DNA of 48,169 bases, taken from NCBI GenBank assembly GCA_964544605.1, contig CAZJBX010000022.1, positions 1 through 48,169 on the forward strand, written 5' to 3'. The translations under genes were made by a program, and so were the position numbers. Positions 35,104 through 42,350 of this stretch are shown here, one piece after another (the first letter of the stretch is position 1; each line of letters opens with the position of its first letter). Origin of the DNA: JAMIFN01 sp964544605. Lineage in GTDB: Bacteria; Pseudomonadota; Gammaproteobacteria; Burkholderiales; Burkholderiaceae_C. The notes below the pieces were generated by a model. It was not told where the DNA came from. It ran no database searches and was given only the letters and a program-made list of their open reading frames with translations.

Positions 35104-37062
35104 ATGAGTTTATTGCCCCATCAAATTGAGCTTTTGGCCCCCGCGCGGGATGCCGATATTGGCATTCAGGCCCTAGAGCACGGCGCCGATGCCGTGTATA
35201 TCGGCGGGCCGTCTTTTGGCGCGCGCAGCTCGGCAGAGAACAGCGTGGCCGAGATTGCCCGCTTGGTGGCCCATGCGCACCGCTACCACGCCCGCATTTT
35301 TGTCACGCTGAACACGATTTTGCGCGATGACGAGCTGGCACCAGCGCAGCGCCTGATTGGGCAGTTGTATGAGGCGGGGGTGGATGCCCTCATCATTCAA
35401 GACATGGGCCTGCTGGAGCTGGATTTGCCGCCGATTCAGTTGCACGCCAGCACGCAAACCGACATCCGCACGCCTGAGAAGGCGGTGTTTTTGCAAGATG
35501 CCGGTTTGAACCAATTGGTGCTGGCGCGGGAGCTGGATTTGGGCCAGATTGCCGCCATCCGCAGCAGCCTGCGTGATGAAACCACGCTGGAGTATTTCGT
35601 CCACGGCGCTTTGTGCGTGGCCTATAGCGGGCAGTGCTTTATCAGCCATGCGCACACGGGGCGCAGTGCCAATCGCGGCGATTGCTCGCAGGCTTGCCGC
35701 CTGCCGTATCAGGTCAAAGATGCCGAAGGCCGCATCATCGCCCATGACAAGCATGTGTTGAGCATGAAGGACAACAACCAAAGTGCGCATTTGCGTGCTT
35801 TGCTGGATGCGGGCGTGCGCAGCCTGAAGATTGAGGGCCGCTACAAAGACATGGCCTATGTGAAGAACATCACGGCGCATTACCGCCTGTTGGTGGATGA
35901 GATTTTGGCCGAGCGTCCCGATTTGGCCCCAGCCTCCAGTGGCCGCGTGGCTTTGGGCTTTGCGCCTGATCCGAATCAAAATTTCAACCGCGAGTTCACC
36001 GATTACTTCACCCAAGGCCGCCAGCAAGATATAGGCGCATTCGATACACCGAAAAACCCGGGCCAGCATGTGGGCTGGGTGACGCAATTGGGCGAGGCGC
36101 ATTTTGTCGTGCAGGCCGACCCTGAGTTGCTGCTCAACAATGGCGACGGCCTGTGCTACTACGATTTGCAAAAAGAGCTGGTGGGTATGCAGGCCAACCG
36201 CTGCGAGCCGCTGGGCGATGGCCTGTGGCGCATTGAGCCGAATGAGTCTGTGGCCAGCTACCCCGATTTGCGCAAGGGCTTGGGCCTGAGCCGCAACCGC
36301 GATATGGCTTGGCTGCGCCGACTGGAGAAGAAATCGAGCGAGCGCAAAATCGATGTATGGCTGACGCTGGAAGATGGGCCTGCGGGCAGCTTGCGTTTGC
36401 GTCTGAGCGATGCCGATGGTTTTGAGGCCGAGGCCAGTTTGGGCGGGCCGTTTGAGCCTGTGCGCGATACCGCCCAAGGTGAAGAAAAACTGCGCCAAGG
36501 CTTGCTGCGCTTGGGCGAAACCCTGTTTGCGCCCCAGCATTTGCGCTTGGATGTGGCGCAACTGCCTTTTGTGCCAGCTTCGCAGCTCAATGCCTTGCGC
36601 CGAGATGCCGTGGCCGCACTAGAGGCCGTGCGCTTGGCCGCTTGGCAACGCCCAGTGCGTGCCGCCGCCGTAGAGCCGCCCACGCCCTACCCTGAGGACA
36701 GCCTGAGCTATTTGGCCAATGTCTTCAACCACAAAGCGCGGGACTTTTACGCCAAGCATGGCGTGAAGGTGATTGACGCGGCCTATGAGAGCCACGAGGA
36801 AGAGGGCGAAGTCAGCCTGATGATTACCAAGCACTGCGTGCGCTATTCCCTCAGCCTTTGCCCCAAGCAGGCCAAAGGCGTGACGGGGGTGCAGGGCACG
36901 CTGCGGGCCGAGCCTTTGCAATTGATTAACGGCAAAGAGAAACTGACCTTGAAATTTGACTGCAAACCCTGCGAAATGCATGTGGTGGGCAAAATCAAAC
37001 GCAGCATTTTGCAGGCGCAGCCTGAGCAGCCGCTGCGGTTTTACAAGGCCAAGGCCAAGTAA
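35104..37062 (+). CDS. rlhA: U32-family protein, RlhA-like 23S rRNA hydroxylation factor
   Basis: A 652-residue protein of the peptidase U32 family. E. coli RlhA (YdcP), of about the same size, is needed for 5-hydroxycytidine at position 2501 of 23S rRNA. The N-terminal barrel begins with IELLAPARDADIGIQALEHG. The central cysteine cluster (CVAYSGQC, GDCSQACRLPYQ) is typical for U32 enzymes and may hold an iron-sulfur cluster, and the signature LKIEGRYKDMAYVKNITAHY follows. The C-terminal region has further cysteines (DCKPCEMHVVGKIKRSI). A CATAAT hexamer ends ten bases before the ATG and no Shine-Dalgarno is visible. Placed between lon and clpX; it interrupts what is usually a protease gene cluster. 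The exact rRNA function is inferred. Confidence 0.85.
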   Translation: MSLLPHQIELLAPARDADIGIQALEHGADAVYIGGPSFGARSSAENSVAEIARLVAHAHRYHARIFVTLNTILRDDELAPAQRLIGQLYEAGVDALIIQDMGLLELDLPPIQLHASTQTDIRTPEKAVFLQDAGLNQLVLARELDLGQIAAIRSSLRDETTLEYFVHGALCVAYSGQCFISHAHTGRSANRGDCSQACRLPYQVKDAEGRIIAHDKHVLSMKDNNQSAHLRALLDAGVRSLKIEGRYKDMAYVKNITAHYRLLVDEILAERPDLAPASSGRVALGFAPDPNQNFNREFTDYFTQGRQQDIGAFDTPKNPGQHVGWVTQLGEAHFVVQADPELLLNNGDGLCYYDLQKELVGMQANRCEPLGDGLWRIEPNESVASYPDLRKGLGLSRNRDMAWLRRLEKKSSERKIDVWLTLEDGPAGSLRLRLSDADGFEAEASLGGPFEPVRDTAQGEEKLRQGLLRLGETLFAPQHLRLDVAQLPFVPASQLNALRRDAVAALEAVRLAAWQRPVRAAAVEPPTPYPEDSLSYLANVFNHKARDFYAKHGVKVIDAAYESHEEEGEVSLMITKHCVRYSLSLCPKQAKGVTGVQGTLRAEPLQLINGKEKLTLKFDCKPCEMHVVGKIKRSILQAQPEQPLRFYKAKAK

Positions 37063-37115
37063 GAGGGCGCAGGGCTTATCATGCCCCCCCATTGAAGGAC
37101 GAAAGAAAACAAATT

Positions 37116-38387
37116 ATGGCGAGTAAAAAACCCACAGGTGGCGAGAAAAGCGAAACCCTGCATTGCTCTTTTTGCGGGCGGCCTGAGAACGAGGTGAAAA
37201 AACTGGTGTCTGGTAGCGGCGAGGTGATGATTTGCGATGAGTGCGTGAGCACCTGTGCCCAAGTCATGGCCGAAGACGAGGCCCAGCAAAACCAAGAGCT
37301 GTCGAGCTTGAAGCTGCCCACGCCGCAGCAAATCAAGGCCAATTTGGACCAATATGTGATTGGGCAAGAGCAGGCCAAAAAAGTGCTGGCCGTGGCGGTT
37401 TATAACCACTACAAACGCCTGTTTCACAAAGACAGCAAGCACGCTGACGATGCCGAGCTGAGCAAAAGCAATATCTTGCTCATTGGCCCCACTGGGTCAG
37501 GCAAAACCCTGCTGGCGCAAACTTTGGCGCGCACCTTGAATGTGCCCTTCGTCATGGCCGATGCGACGACGCTGACCGAGGCTGGCTATGTGGGCGAGGA
37601 TGTGGAGAACATCATCTCCAAGCTCTTGCAGGCTTGCGAATACGATGTGGCAAAAGCCCAGCGCGGCATCATCTACATCGATGAAATCGACAAAATCTCG
37701 CGCAAATCAGACAACCCTTCCATCACCCGCGATGTTTCGGGCGAGGGCGTGCAACAAGCCCTGCTGAAAATGATTGAAGGCACGGTGGCCAGCATTCCGC
37801 CCCAAGGTGGGCGCAAGCACCCGAACCAAGACTTTTTGCAGGTGGACACCACCAACATCCTCTTTATTTGCGGCGGCGCGTTTGCGGGCCTCGATAAAGT
37901 GATTGAGCAGCGCACCGAAGGCGGCGGCATTGGCTTTGGCGCGACTGTGCGGGCCAAGGGTGAGCGCAGTGTGAGTGAGCTGTTCTTAGAGATTGAGTCG
38001 GAGGATTTGATCAAATACGGCCTGATTCCTGAGCTGATTGGGCGCTTGCCCGTGGTGGCGGCCTTGGCCGAGCTGGATGAGGCGGCGCTGGTGCAAATCC
38101 TCACCGAGCCGAAAAACGCCCTCGTTAAGCAATACAGCCAGTTGCTGGGCCTGGAAAATGTGGAGCTGGAAATCCGCCCCGCTGCCCTCACGGCCATTGC
38201 CGAGAAGGCCATTGCCCGCAAAACCGGCGCACGCGGCCTGCGCAGCATCATTGAAAACACCCTGTTGGAAGTGATGTACCGCGTGCCCAGCGACCCCAAT
38301 ATCGCCAAAGTGGTGGTGGATGCCAGCACCGTGACCGAAGGCGCGGAGCCCTTGCTGGTGTACCGTGAAACGGCGAAAAAGGCTTGA
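37116..38387 (+). CDS. clpX: ATP-dependent Clp protease ATPase subunit ClpX
   Basis: A 423-residue AAA+ unfoldase that delivers tagged proteins to ClpP. The N-terminal zinc-binding domain is intact (CSFCGRPENEV...CDECVSTC). Walker A is GPTGSGKT (about residues 124-131), Walker B is GIIYIDEIDKISRK, and the sensor region GARGLRSIIENTLLEVMYRV is present. The start giving MASKKPTGGEKSETLHCSFC was chosen by family comparison; an in-frame TTG 24 bases earlier is less likely. clpP, normally just upstream, is absent; the preceding gene is rlhA, 53 bases away. lon lies nearby but on the opposite strand. Confidence 0.97.
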   Translation: MASKKPTGGEKSETLHCSFCGRPENEVKKLVSGSGEVMICDECVSTCAQVMAEDEAQQNQELSSLKLPTPQQIKANLDQYVIGQEQAKKVLAVAVYNHYKRLFHKDSKHADDAELSKSNILLIGPTGSGKTLLAQTLARTLNVPFVMADATTLTEAGYVGEDVENIISKLLQACEYDVAKAQRGIIYIDEIDKISRKSDNPSITRDVSGEGVQQALLKMIEGTVASIPPQGGRKHPNQDFLQVDTTNILFICGGAFAGLDKVIEQRTEGGGIGFGATVRAKGERSVSELFLEIESEDLIKYGLIPELIGRLPVVAALAELDEAALVQILTEPKNALVKQYSQLLGLENVELEIRPAALTAIAEKAIARKTGARGLRSIIENTLLEVMYRVPSDPNIAKVVVDASTVTEGAEPLLVYRETAKKA

Positions 38388-38407
38388 GGGCCTGTGGCCG
38401 TTTGCAG

Positions 38408-38434
38408 AACCGCCTCATATGAGGCGGTTTTTTT
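38408..38434 (+). terminator. intrinsic terminator after clpX
   Basis: AACCGCCTCAT (38408-38418) meets its perfect complement ATGAGGCGGTT (38419-38429), followed by a run of seven T including the stem end. Confidence 0.9.
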
Positions 38435-38473
38435 GTCGGCGCTTTTCTTGAGCGCATGGGCTGGCAGGCGCTA

Positions 38474-38496
38474 AAGATTCATTTAGAATGAAGCAA
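38474..38496. promoter_or_regulatory. NsrR-type operator candidate overlapping a -10 element
   Basis: The left half AAGATTCATTT matches ten of eleven bases of the NsrR half-site AAGATGCATTT. The core TTCATT-TAG-AATGAA (38478-38492) is a perfect inverted repeat; the outer right half is weaker. TAGAAT (38484-38489), a good -10, lies inside it, so binding would block the promoter. The NsrR-like gene is in the same cluster. Confidence 0.65.
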
Positions 38497-38533
38497 TACC
38501 CATTGGGCTTTGTTTGATTGAAGGAGTGCCGCC

Positions 38534-38932
38534 ATGTCTGAGGCCATTGCTCTGTGTACAGAGGAAGAAATCACCGCTTTGGTGCATCAGTTTTACGCCA
38601 AGGTGCGGCAAGACCCTGATTTGGGGCCGATTTTTAACGGCCACATTGATGACTGGCCCGAGCATTTGGACAAGCTGGTGGATTTTTGGTCGGGTGTGCT
38701 GCTGCGCACAGGGCGTTTCAGCGGTGCGCCCATGCCCAAACATGCGGCTTTGCCAAATTTGCGCGCCGAGTTGTTCCACCAGTGGCTGCATTTGTGGCGT
38801 GAAACGGCGGCTGAGCAGGGCAATGAACGCATGGCTGGCATCGCGGTGTCAGCCGCCGAGCGCATTGCCCAAAGCCTGTGGATGGGCTACCAAATTTACG
38901 GCGAAGGGGTGCAGCACCCCGTGGCTTTGTAA
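38534..38932 (+). CDS. group III truncated hemoglobin
   Basis: A 132-residue heme protein of the trHb3 class, a 2-on-2 globin implicated in nitric oxide or oxygen chemistry. F20-Y21 corresponds to the B9-B10 pair that contacts the ligand, H70 (PMPKHAAL) is the probable proximal heme ligand, and W88 (LHLWRE) the G8 tryptophan. It is the first gene of an apparent four-gene operon with nnrS, an nsrR-like regulator and a membrane protein. AAGGAG (38520-38525) is close upstream of the ATG. The promoter carries an NsrR-type operator candidate, so expression is probably induced by NO. Confidence 0.92.
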   Translation: MSEAIALCTEEEITALVHQFYAKVRQDPDLGPIFNGHIDDWPEHLDKLVDFWSGVLLRTGRFSGAPMPKHAALPNLRAELFHQWLHLWRETAAEQGNERMAGIAVSAAERIAQSLWMGYQIYGEGVQHPVAL

Positions 38933-38953
38933 GCGCCACACAAGGAGGCGAGC

Positions 38954-40204
38954 ATGAGCGATTTGTTGCAAATACAAGAGCCGACAGGGGCCAAGCCTGC
39001 GGCGCGACCAGAGTGGGCTGCATTTTTAGAAATGGGCTTTCGCCCGTTGTATATCGGCGGTGCGTTTTGGGCGGCGCTGTCGGTGCTGCTGTGGGTACAT
39101 ACGCCGACTTGGTTGTTGGGTCACTTGGGCGGGGCTTTTTGGCATGCGCATGAGATGCTGTGGGGTTTTATTGCCACCATTGCCGTGGCGTTTTTGCTGA
39201 CGGCGGTGGGCAATTGGACGGGGCGCAATCCGATCAAGGGCGGGCCTTTGGCGGCTTTGAGCGCGCTGTGGCTGGCCGCGCGCCTGTTGTATTTGTGGCC
39301 AGGCAAGGCGGCTTTTGTGGCAGCCGCTTTGTGTGAAACGGCCTTCTTCTTGTGGGCAGTGTTGGCGATTGGGCGTTCCATTTACGGCACGAAGAACCGC
39401 CGCAATTACGGCGTGCCCTTGGCCCTGCTGGGTTTGGGCGCAGCGAATGCGGCCTTTTTGTGGGCATGGTGGCAGGGCAGTGATTATGCGGCCCTGATGC
39501 GTGTATTTGATTGGGGCCTGTTTGTGATGGCCATGATTGCCCTGCTGGTGGCACGGCGGGTGTTGCCATTTTTTGCCATGCGGGCGGTGGCGGGCCTGCA
39601 AGTGCCGATGCTGGTGCGCTCAGGCCATGTGCAGATGTGGGCCACGGGCTTGGCCCTGCTGGCTTTGCTGCTGGGCTGGGTGCAAGTGGCGGCGGCGCTG
39701 CTGGCTTTGACGGCGCTGGTGGCTTTGGGCCAATGGCTGCTGTGGCGGCCTTGGGCCAGCCGCAGCATTCCGCTGCTGTGGGTCTTGTATGTGGGTTATG
39801 CGGTGATGGCCTTGGGCCTGCTGCTGGCGGCTTGGCAACTGTGGCCGCATGGCAATGAGGCGCTGCAATTGCGTGCCGCCTGGCCCGTGCATGTGATTGG
39901 TGTGGGCGGTTTTGCGGTGCTGATTATTGGCATGCTCACGCGCACGGCTTTGGGCCATTTGGGGCGTCCGCTCAAGGCCGATGGCCTGATGGTCGTATGC
40001 TATGGGCTGGTGCTGCTGGCGGCGCTGGCGCGGCTGCTGGCCTTGTATTTGCTTGGCGAGGTGGCTTTGCCGGTGTATGAGGCCGTGCTCTATGTCTCCA
40101 CTTGCGCCTGGGCGCTGGCGTTTGCGCTGTATTTGTGGCGCTTTGTGCCTTGGTTGATTCGCCCGCGCTTGAATCCGCCGCCGCCCGTGATGGTGAAAAA
40201 ATAA
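38954..40204 (+). CDS. nnrS: NnrS family heme-copper membrane protein
   Basis: A 416-residue inner-membrane protein with about twelve hydrophobic helices. The conserved N-terminal FRPLYIGGAFWA and GAFWHAHEMLWGF (histidines proposed to bind heme or copper) identify NnrS. In other proteobacteria NnrS protects against nitrosative stress by limiting damage from iron-NO complexes, and its gene is controlled by NNR or NsrR-type regulators. The start has a strong AAGGAGG (38942-38948). It follows the globin by 21 bases and precedes the NsrR-like gene by 15, so all are likely on one transcript. Confidence 0.93.
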   Translation: MSDLLQIQEPTGAKPAARPEWAAFLEMGFRPLYIGGAFWAALSVLLWVHTPTWLLGHLGGAFWHAHEMLWGFIATIAVAFLLTAVGNWTGRNPIKGGPLAALSALWLAARLLYLWPGKAAFVAAALCETAFFLWAVLAIGRSIYGTKNRRNYGVPLALLGLGAANAAFLWAWWQGSDYAALMRVFDWGLFVMAMIALLVARRVLPFFAMRAVAGLQVPMLVRSGHVQMWATGLALLALLLGWVQVAAALLALTALVALGQWLLWRPWASRSIPLLWVLYVGYAVMALGLLLAAWQLWPHGNEALQLRAAWPVHVIGVGGFAVLIIGMLTRTALGHLGRPLKADGLMVVCYGLVLLAALARLLALYLLGEVALPVYEAVLYVSTCAWALAFALYLWRFVPWLIRPRLNPPPPVMVKK

Positions 40205-40219
40205 GGAAGGCTTTGCCCC

Positions 40220-40675
40220 ATGCGTTTGACCACAATGACCGATTACGCCCTGCGCCTGCTGATGTATGTGGGCCAGCGGCCTGAGCGCCTGTGCACGATT
40301 GCCGAGGTGGCTGCGGCCTATGGCATTTCAGAGGCGCATTTGATGAAGGTGACGCACCAGTTGGGCCTGCACGGTTGGCTCAGCACGGTGCGTGGCAAGG
40401 GCGGCGGTATGCGCTTGGCCCTGCCGCCCCAAGACATTGGCTTGGGTGCAGTGGTACGCAGCGTGGAGCCCGATTTCTTTTTGGCCGAATGCTTTGGCCC
40501 AGACAGCAAATGCAGCCTGACAGGACAATGCGGCCTAACGGGAATACTGAACGAGGCACTGCGGGGCTTTTTTGCCCACTTGGATGCCTATAGCTTGGCC
40601 GATTTGCTGCCCACGGCCCGGCTGGAAACGCCAGTGCAATGGCTGACGCAAGACAGCAAGAAGGAGCTGAGTTAA
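40220..40675 (+). CDS. nsrR: NsrR-like Rrf2 family NO-sensing repressor
   Basis: A 151-residue Rrf2 regulator. The winged helix begins MRLTTMTDYALRLLMYVGQR, with recognition region AHLMKVTHQLGLHGWLSTVR and wing GKGGGMRLA. The three cluster cysteines C91, C98 and C104 (CFGPDSKC, SLTGQC) have the C-x6-C-x5-C layout of NsrR, which carries a nitric-oxide-sensitive iron-sulfur cluster and releases DNA when nitrosylated. Located inside the NO-response cluster whose promoter holds an NsrR-type site, suggesting negative autoregulation. The TAA stop overlaps the ATG of the next gene by one base. Confidence 0.9.
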   Translation: MRLTTMTDYALRLLMYVGQRPERLCTIAEVAAAYGISEAHLMKVTHQLGLHGWLSTVRGKGGGMRLALPPQDIGLGAVVRSVEPDFFLAECFGPDSKCSLTGQCGLTGILNEALRGFFAHLDAYSLADLLPTARLETPVQWLTQDSKKELS

Positions 40676-41112
40676 TGGCGCATTACCAATGGACGCAATT
40701 GCTGCACCTGCTGATGGGCATTGCCTTTGCCGGCACGGTGTTTTTTGAAGTCATGATTTTGGGCGCTTTGGCCGCCGATACCGATAAGGACAAGCTGCGC
40801 CATGTGGAAACGGCGATAGGCAACCGCGCGGTGCAGGTCATGCCCTTTGTGATTGTGCTGCTGTTTGCCACGGGCTTGGCTATGGCCTGGGTGCATCGGG
40901 GGGCTTTGTTGCAGCCAGCGGGCAGCCACTTTGCTTGGCTGCTGTGGGTGAAGATGGCTTTGGCCTTTTCTGTATTGGGCCATTTTTTTACGGCCATGTG
41001 GTGGCGGCGCAAAGGGGCGCTTAATGGCCGCCGCTCGCGGCTGATTCACTACTCTGTATTCGCCCATGTGCTGGCGATTGTGGTGTTGGCCAAAGGGATG
41101 TTTTTCTTTTAG
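40675..41112 (+). CDS. four-helix inner-membrane protein of the NO cluster (CopD-like)
   Basis: A 145-residue integral membrane protein with four hydrophobic helices, for example LLHLLMGIAFAGTVFFEVMI and VMPFVIVLLFATGLAMAW. Histidines near helix ends (LLHLL, LRHVETAIGN, HYSVFAHVL) could bind heme or metal, as in CopD-like proteins. The ATG overlaps the nsrR stop (TAATG) and AAGGAG precedes it at good spacing, so translation is coupled. Proteins of this kind recur beside nnrS in other bacteria, but the function is unknown. It is the last gene of the cluster; no clear terminator follows. Confidence 0.85.
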   Translation: MAHYQWTQLLHLLMGIAFAGTVFFEVMILGALAADTDKDKLRHVETAIGNRAVQVMPFVIVLLFATGLAMAWVHRGALLQPAGSHFAWLLWVKMALAFSVLGHFFTAMWWRRKGALNGRRSRLIHYSVFAHVLAIVVLAKGMFFF

Positions 41113-41172
41113 GCGGGTTTTGAGGTGGTGGTTAAATCTTTACTGCTTCCCACGCGCTGCGTGGAAGCCTAG

Positions 41173-42253
41173 CCCGCAACAGCCCACCACCCCGCCCTAC
41201 GGGCACCCCTCCGTGGGAGGGGAATATGACACCGCTTCTTTAGCTGAGTGCCTTGCTACAGCCATGAACCCAAATTCCCCTCACCCCGCTGGTGGGCAGG
41301 GCACGCCCTGCGTATGGAGTGCGGCGCTCTGCGCCGCTTTAGGCCAAGAGCCGAAATGAGTTCGGGAAGCCCAAAGCGCCGTAAAACGGCGCACTCCAAA
41401 ACTTGCGTCACTGCGGGCTTGACCCGCAGTCTCTAGCGCTACGAAAACCCAGATTGCGGCTCGGAGACCGCAATGACGCTGTAAGGAAGAGCCGCCGCTA
41501 TAAAAGTCGCGTCACCCAAATTCCCCTCTATGGAGGGGCGACAGGTACAGCCTGACGGGGTGGTTCAACCCACCGGGGCCTGTGGCCTTCGCCATGACGG
41601 AATTTGGAAGACCGCATTTGTAGGGGCGTTGCATGCAACGCCCCTACGACCGCCAGCACAGCACACAGTAGGGGCACGGCGTGCCGTGCCCGCAACAGCC
41701 CACCACCCCGCCCTACGGGCACCCCTCCGTGGGAGGGGAATATGGCGCTGCTTCTTTAGCTGAGTGCCTTGCTACAACCATAAACCCAAATTCCCCTCAC
41801 CCCGCTGGTGGACAGGGCACGCCCTGCGTATGGCGTGCGGCGCTCTGCGCCGCTTTAGGCCAAGGGCCGAAATGAGTTCGGGAAGCCCAAAGCGCCGTAA
41901 AACGGCGCACTCCAAAACTTGCGTCACTGCGGGCTTGACCCGCAGTCTCTAGCGCTACGAAAACCCAGATTGCGGCTCGGAGACCGCAATGACGCTGTAA
42001 GGAAGGGCCGCCGCTATAAAAGTCGCGTCACCCAAATTCCCCTCCCACGGAGGGGCGACAGGCGCAGCCTGACGGGGTGGTCACAAAACTTGCGTCACTG
42101 CGGGCTTGACCCGCAGTCTCTAGCGCTACGAAAACCCAGATTGCGGCTCGGAGACCGCAATGACGCTGTAAGGAAGGGCCGCCGCTATAAAAGTCGCGTC
42201 ACCCAAATTCCCCTCCCATGGAGGGGCGACAGGCGCAGCCTGACGGGGTGGTC
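41173..42253. repeat. left mosaic repeat block, hairpin-rich
   Basis: No gene is supported in 41113-42350. The block is built of repeated modules. Module A (CCCACCACCCCGCCCTACGG onward) starts at 41183 and 41699; the surrounding 360 bases are duplicated at an offset of 516. Module B (AAATTCCCCTC...GACGGGGTGGT) starts at 41518, 42034 and 42205. A unit starting AAAACTTGCGTCACTGCGGG occurs at 41398, 41914 and 42085, the last two in tandem with a 171-bp period. Many modules are self-complementary, e.g. GCGCCGT-AAA-ACGGCGC and GCGGCGC-TCT-GCGCCGC. Confidence 0.92.
41620..41647. repeat. 28-bp perfect palindrome, left copy
   Basis: GTAGGGGCGTTGCA followed by its exact reverse complement. An identical copy is at 47465-47492, in the same module context (166 bases, 41525-41690 versus 47371-47536, with few differences). 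Confidence 0.95.
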
Positions 42254-42268
42254 AAATCAAGCGCCCAT

Positions 42269-42299
42269 AAAAAAGCGCCACCCCTTTGCAGAGGTGGCG
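42269..42299 (-). terminator. intrinsic terminator after pilY1 copy 2
   Basis: On the minus strand CGCCACC and GGTGGCG close a stem followed by six T (plus-strand A 42269-42274). It lies just downstream of the second pilY1. Confidence 0.85.
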
Positions 42300-42350
42300 T
42301 TGTAAAAGCAGCTCAGTCCTTACTTAGTCCAAGCTGCCCTGAGGGGCCGA

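Noticed and set aside
41173..42253. Repeat block as a CRISPR array or a set of small genes (e.g. 41919-42305)
   Set aside because: There is no regular repeat-spacer pattern, and the open frames cross hairpin modules, recur in repeats and lack start signals.
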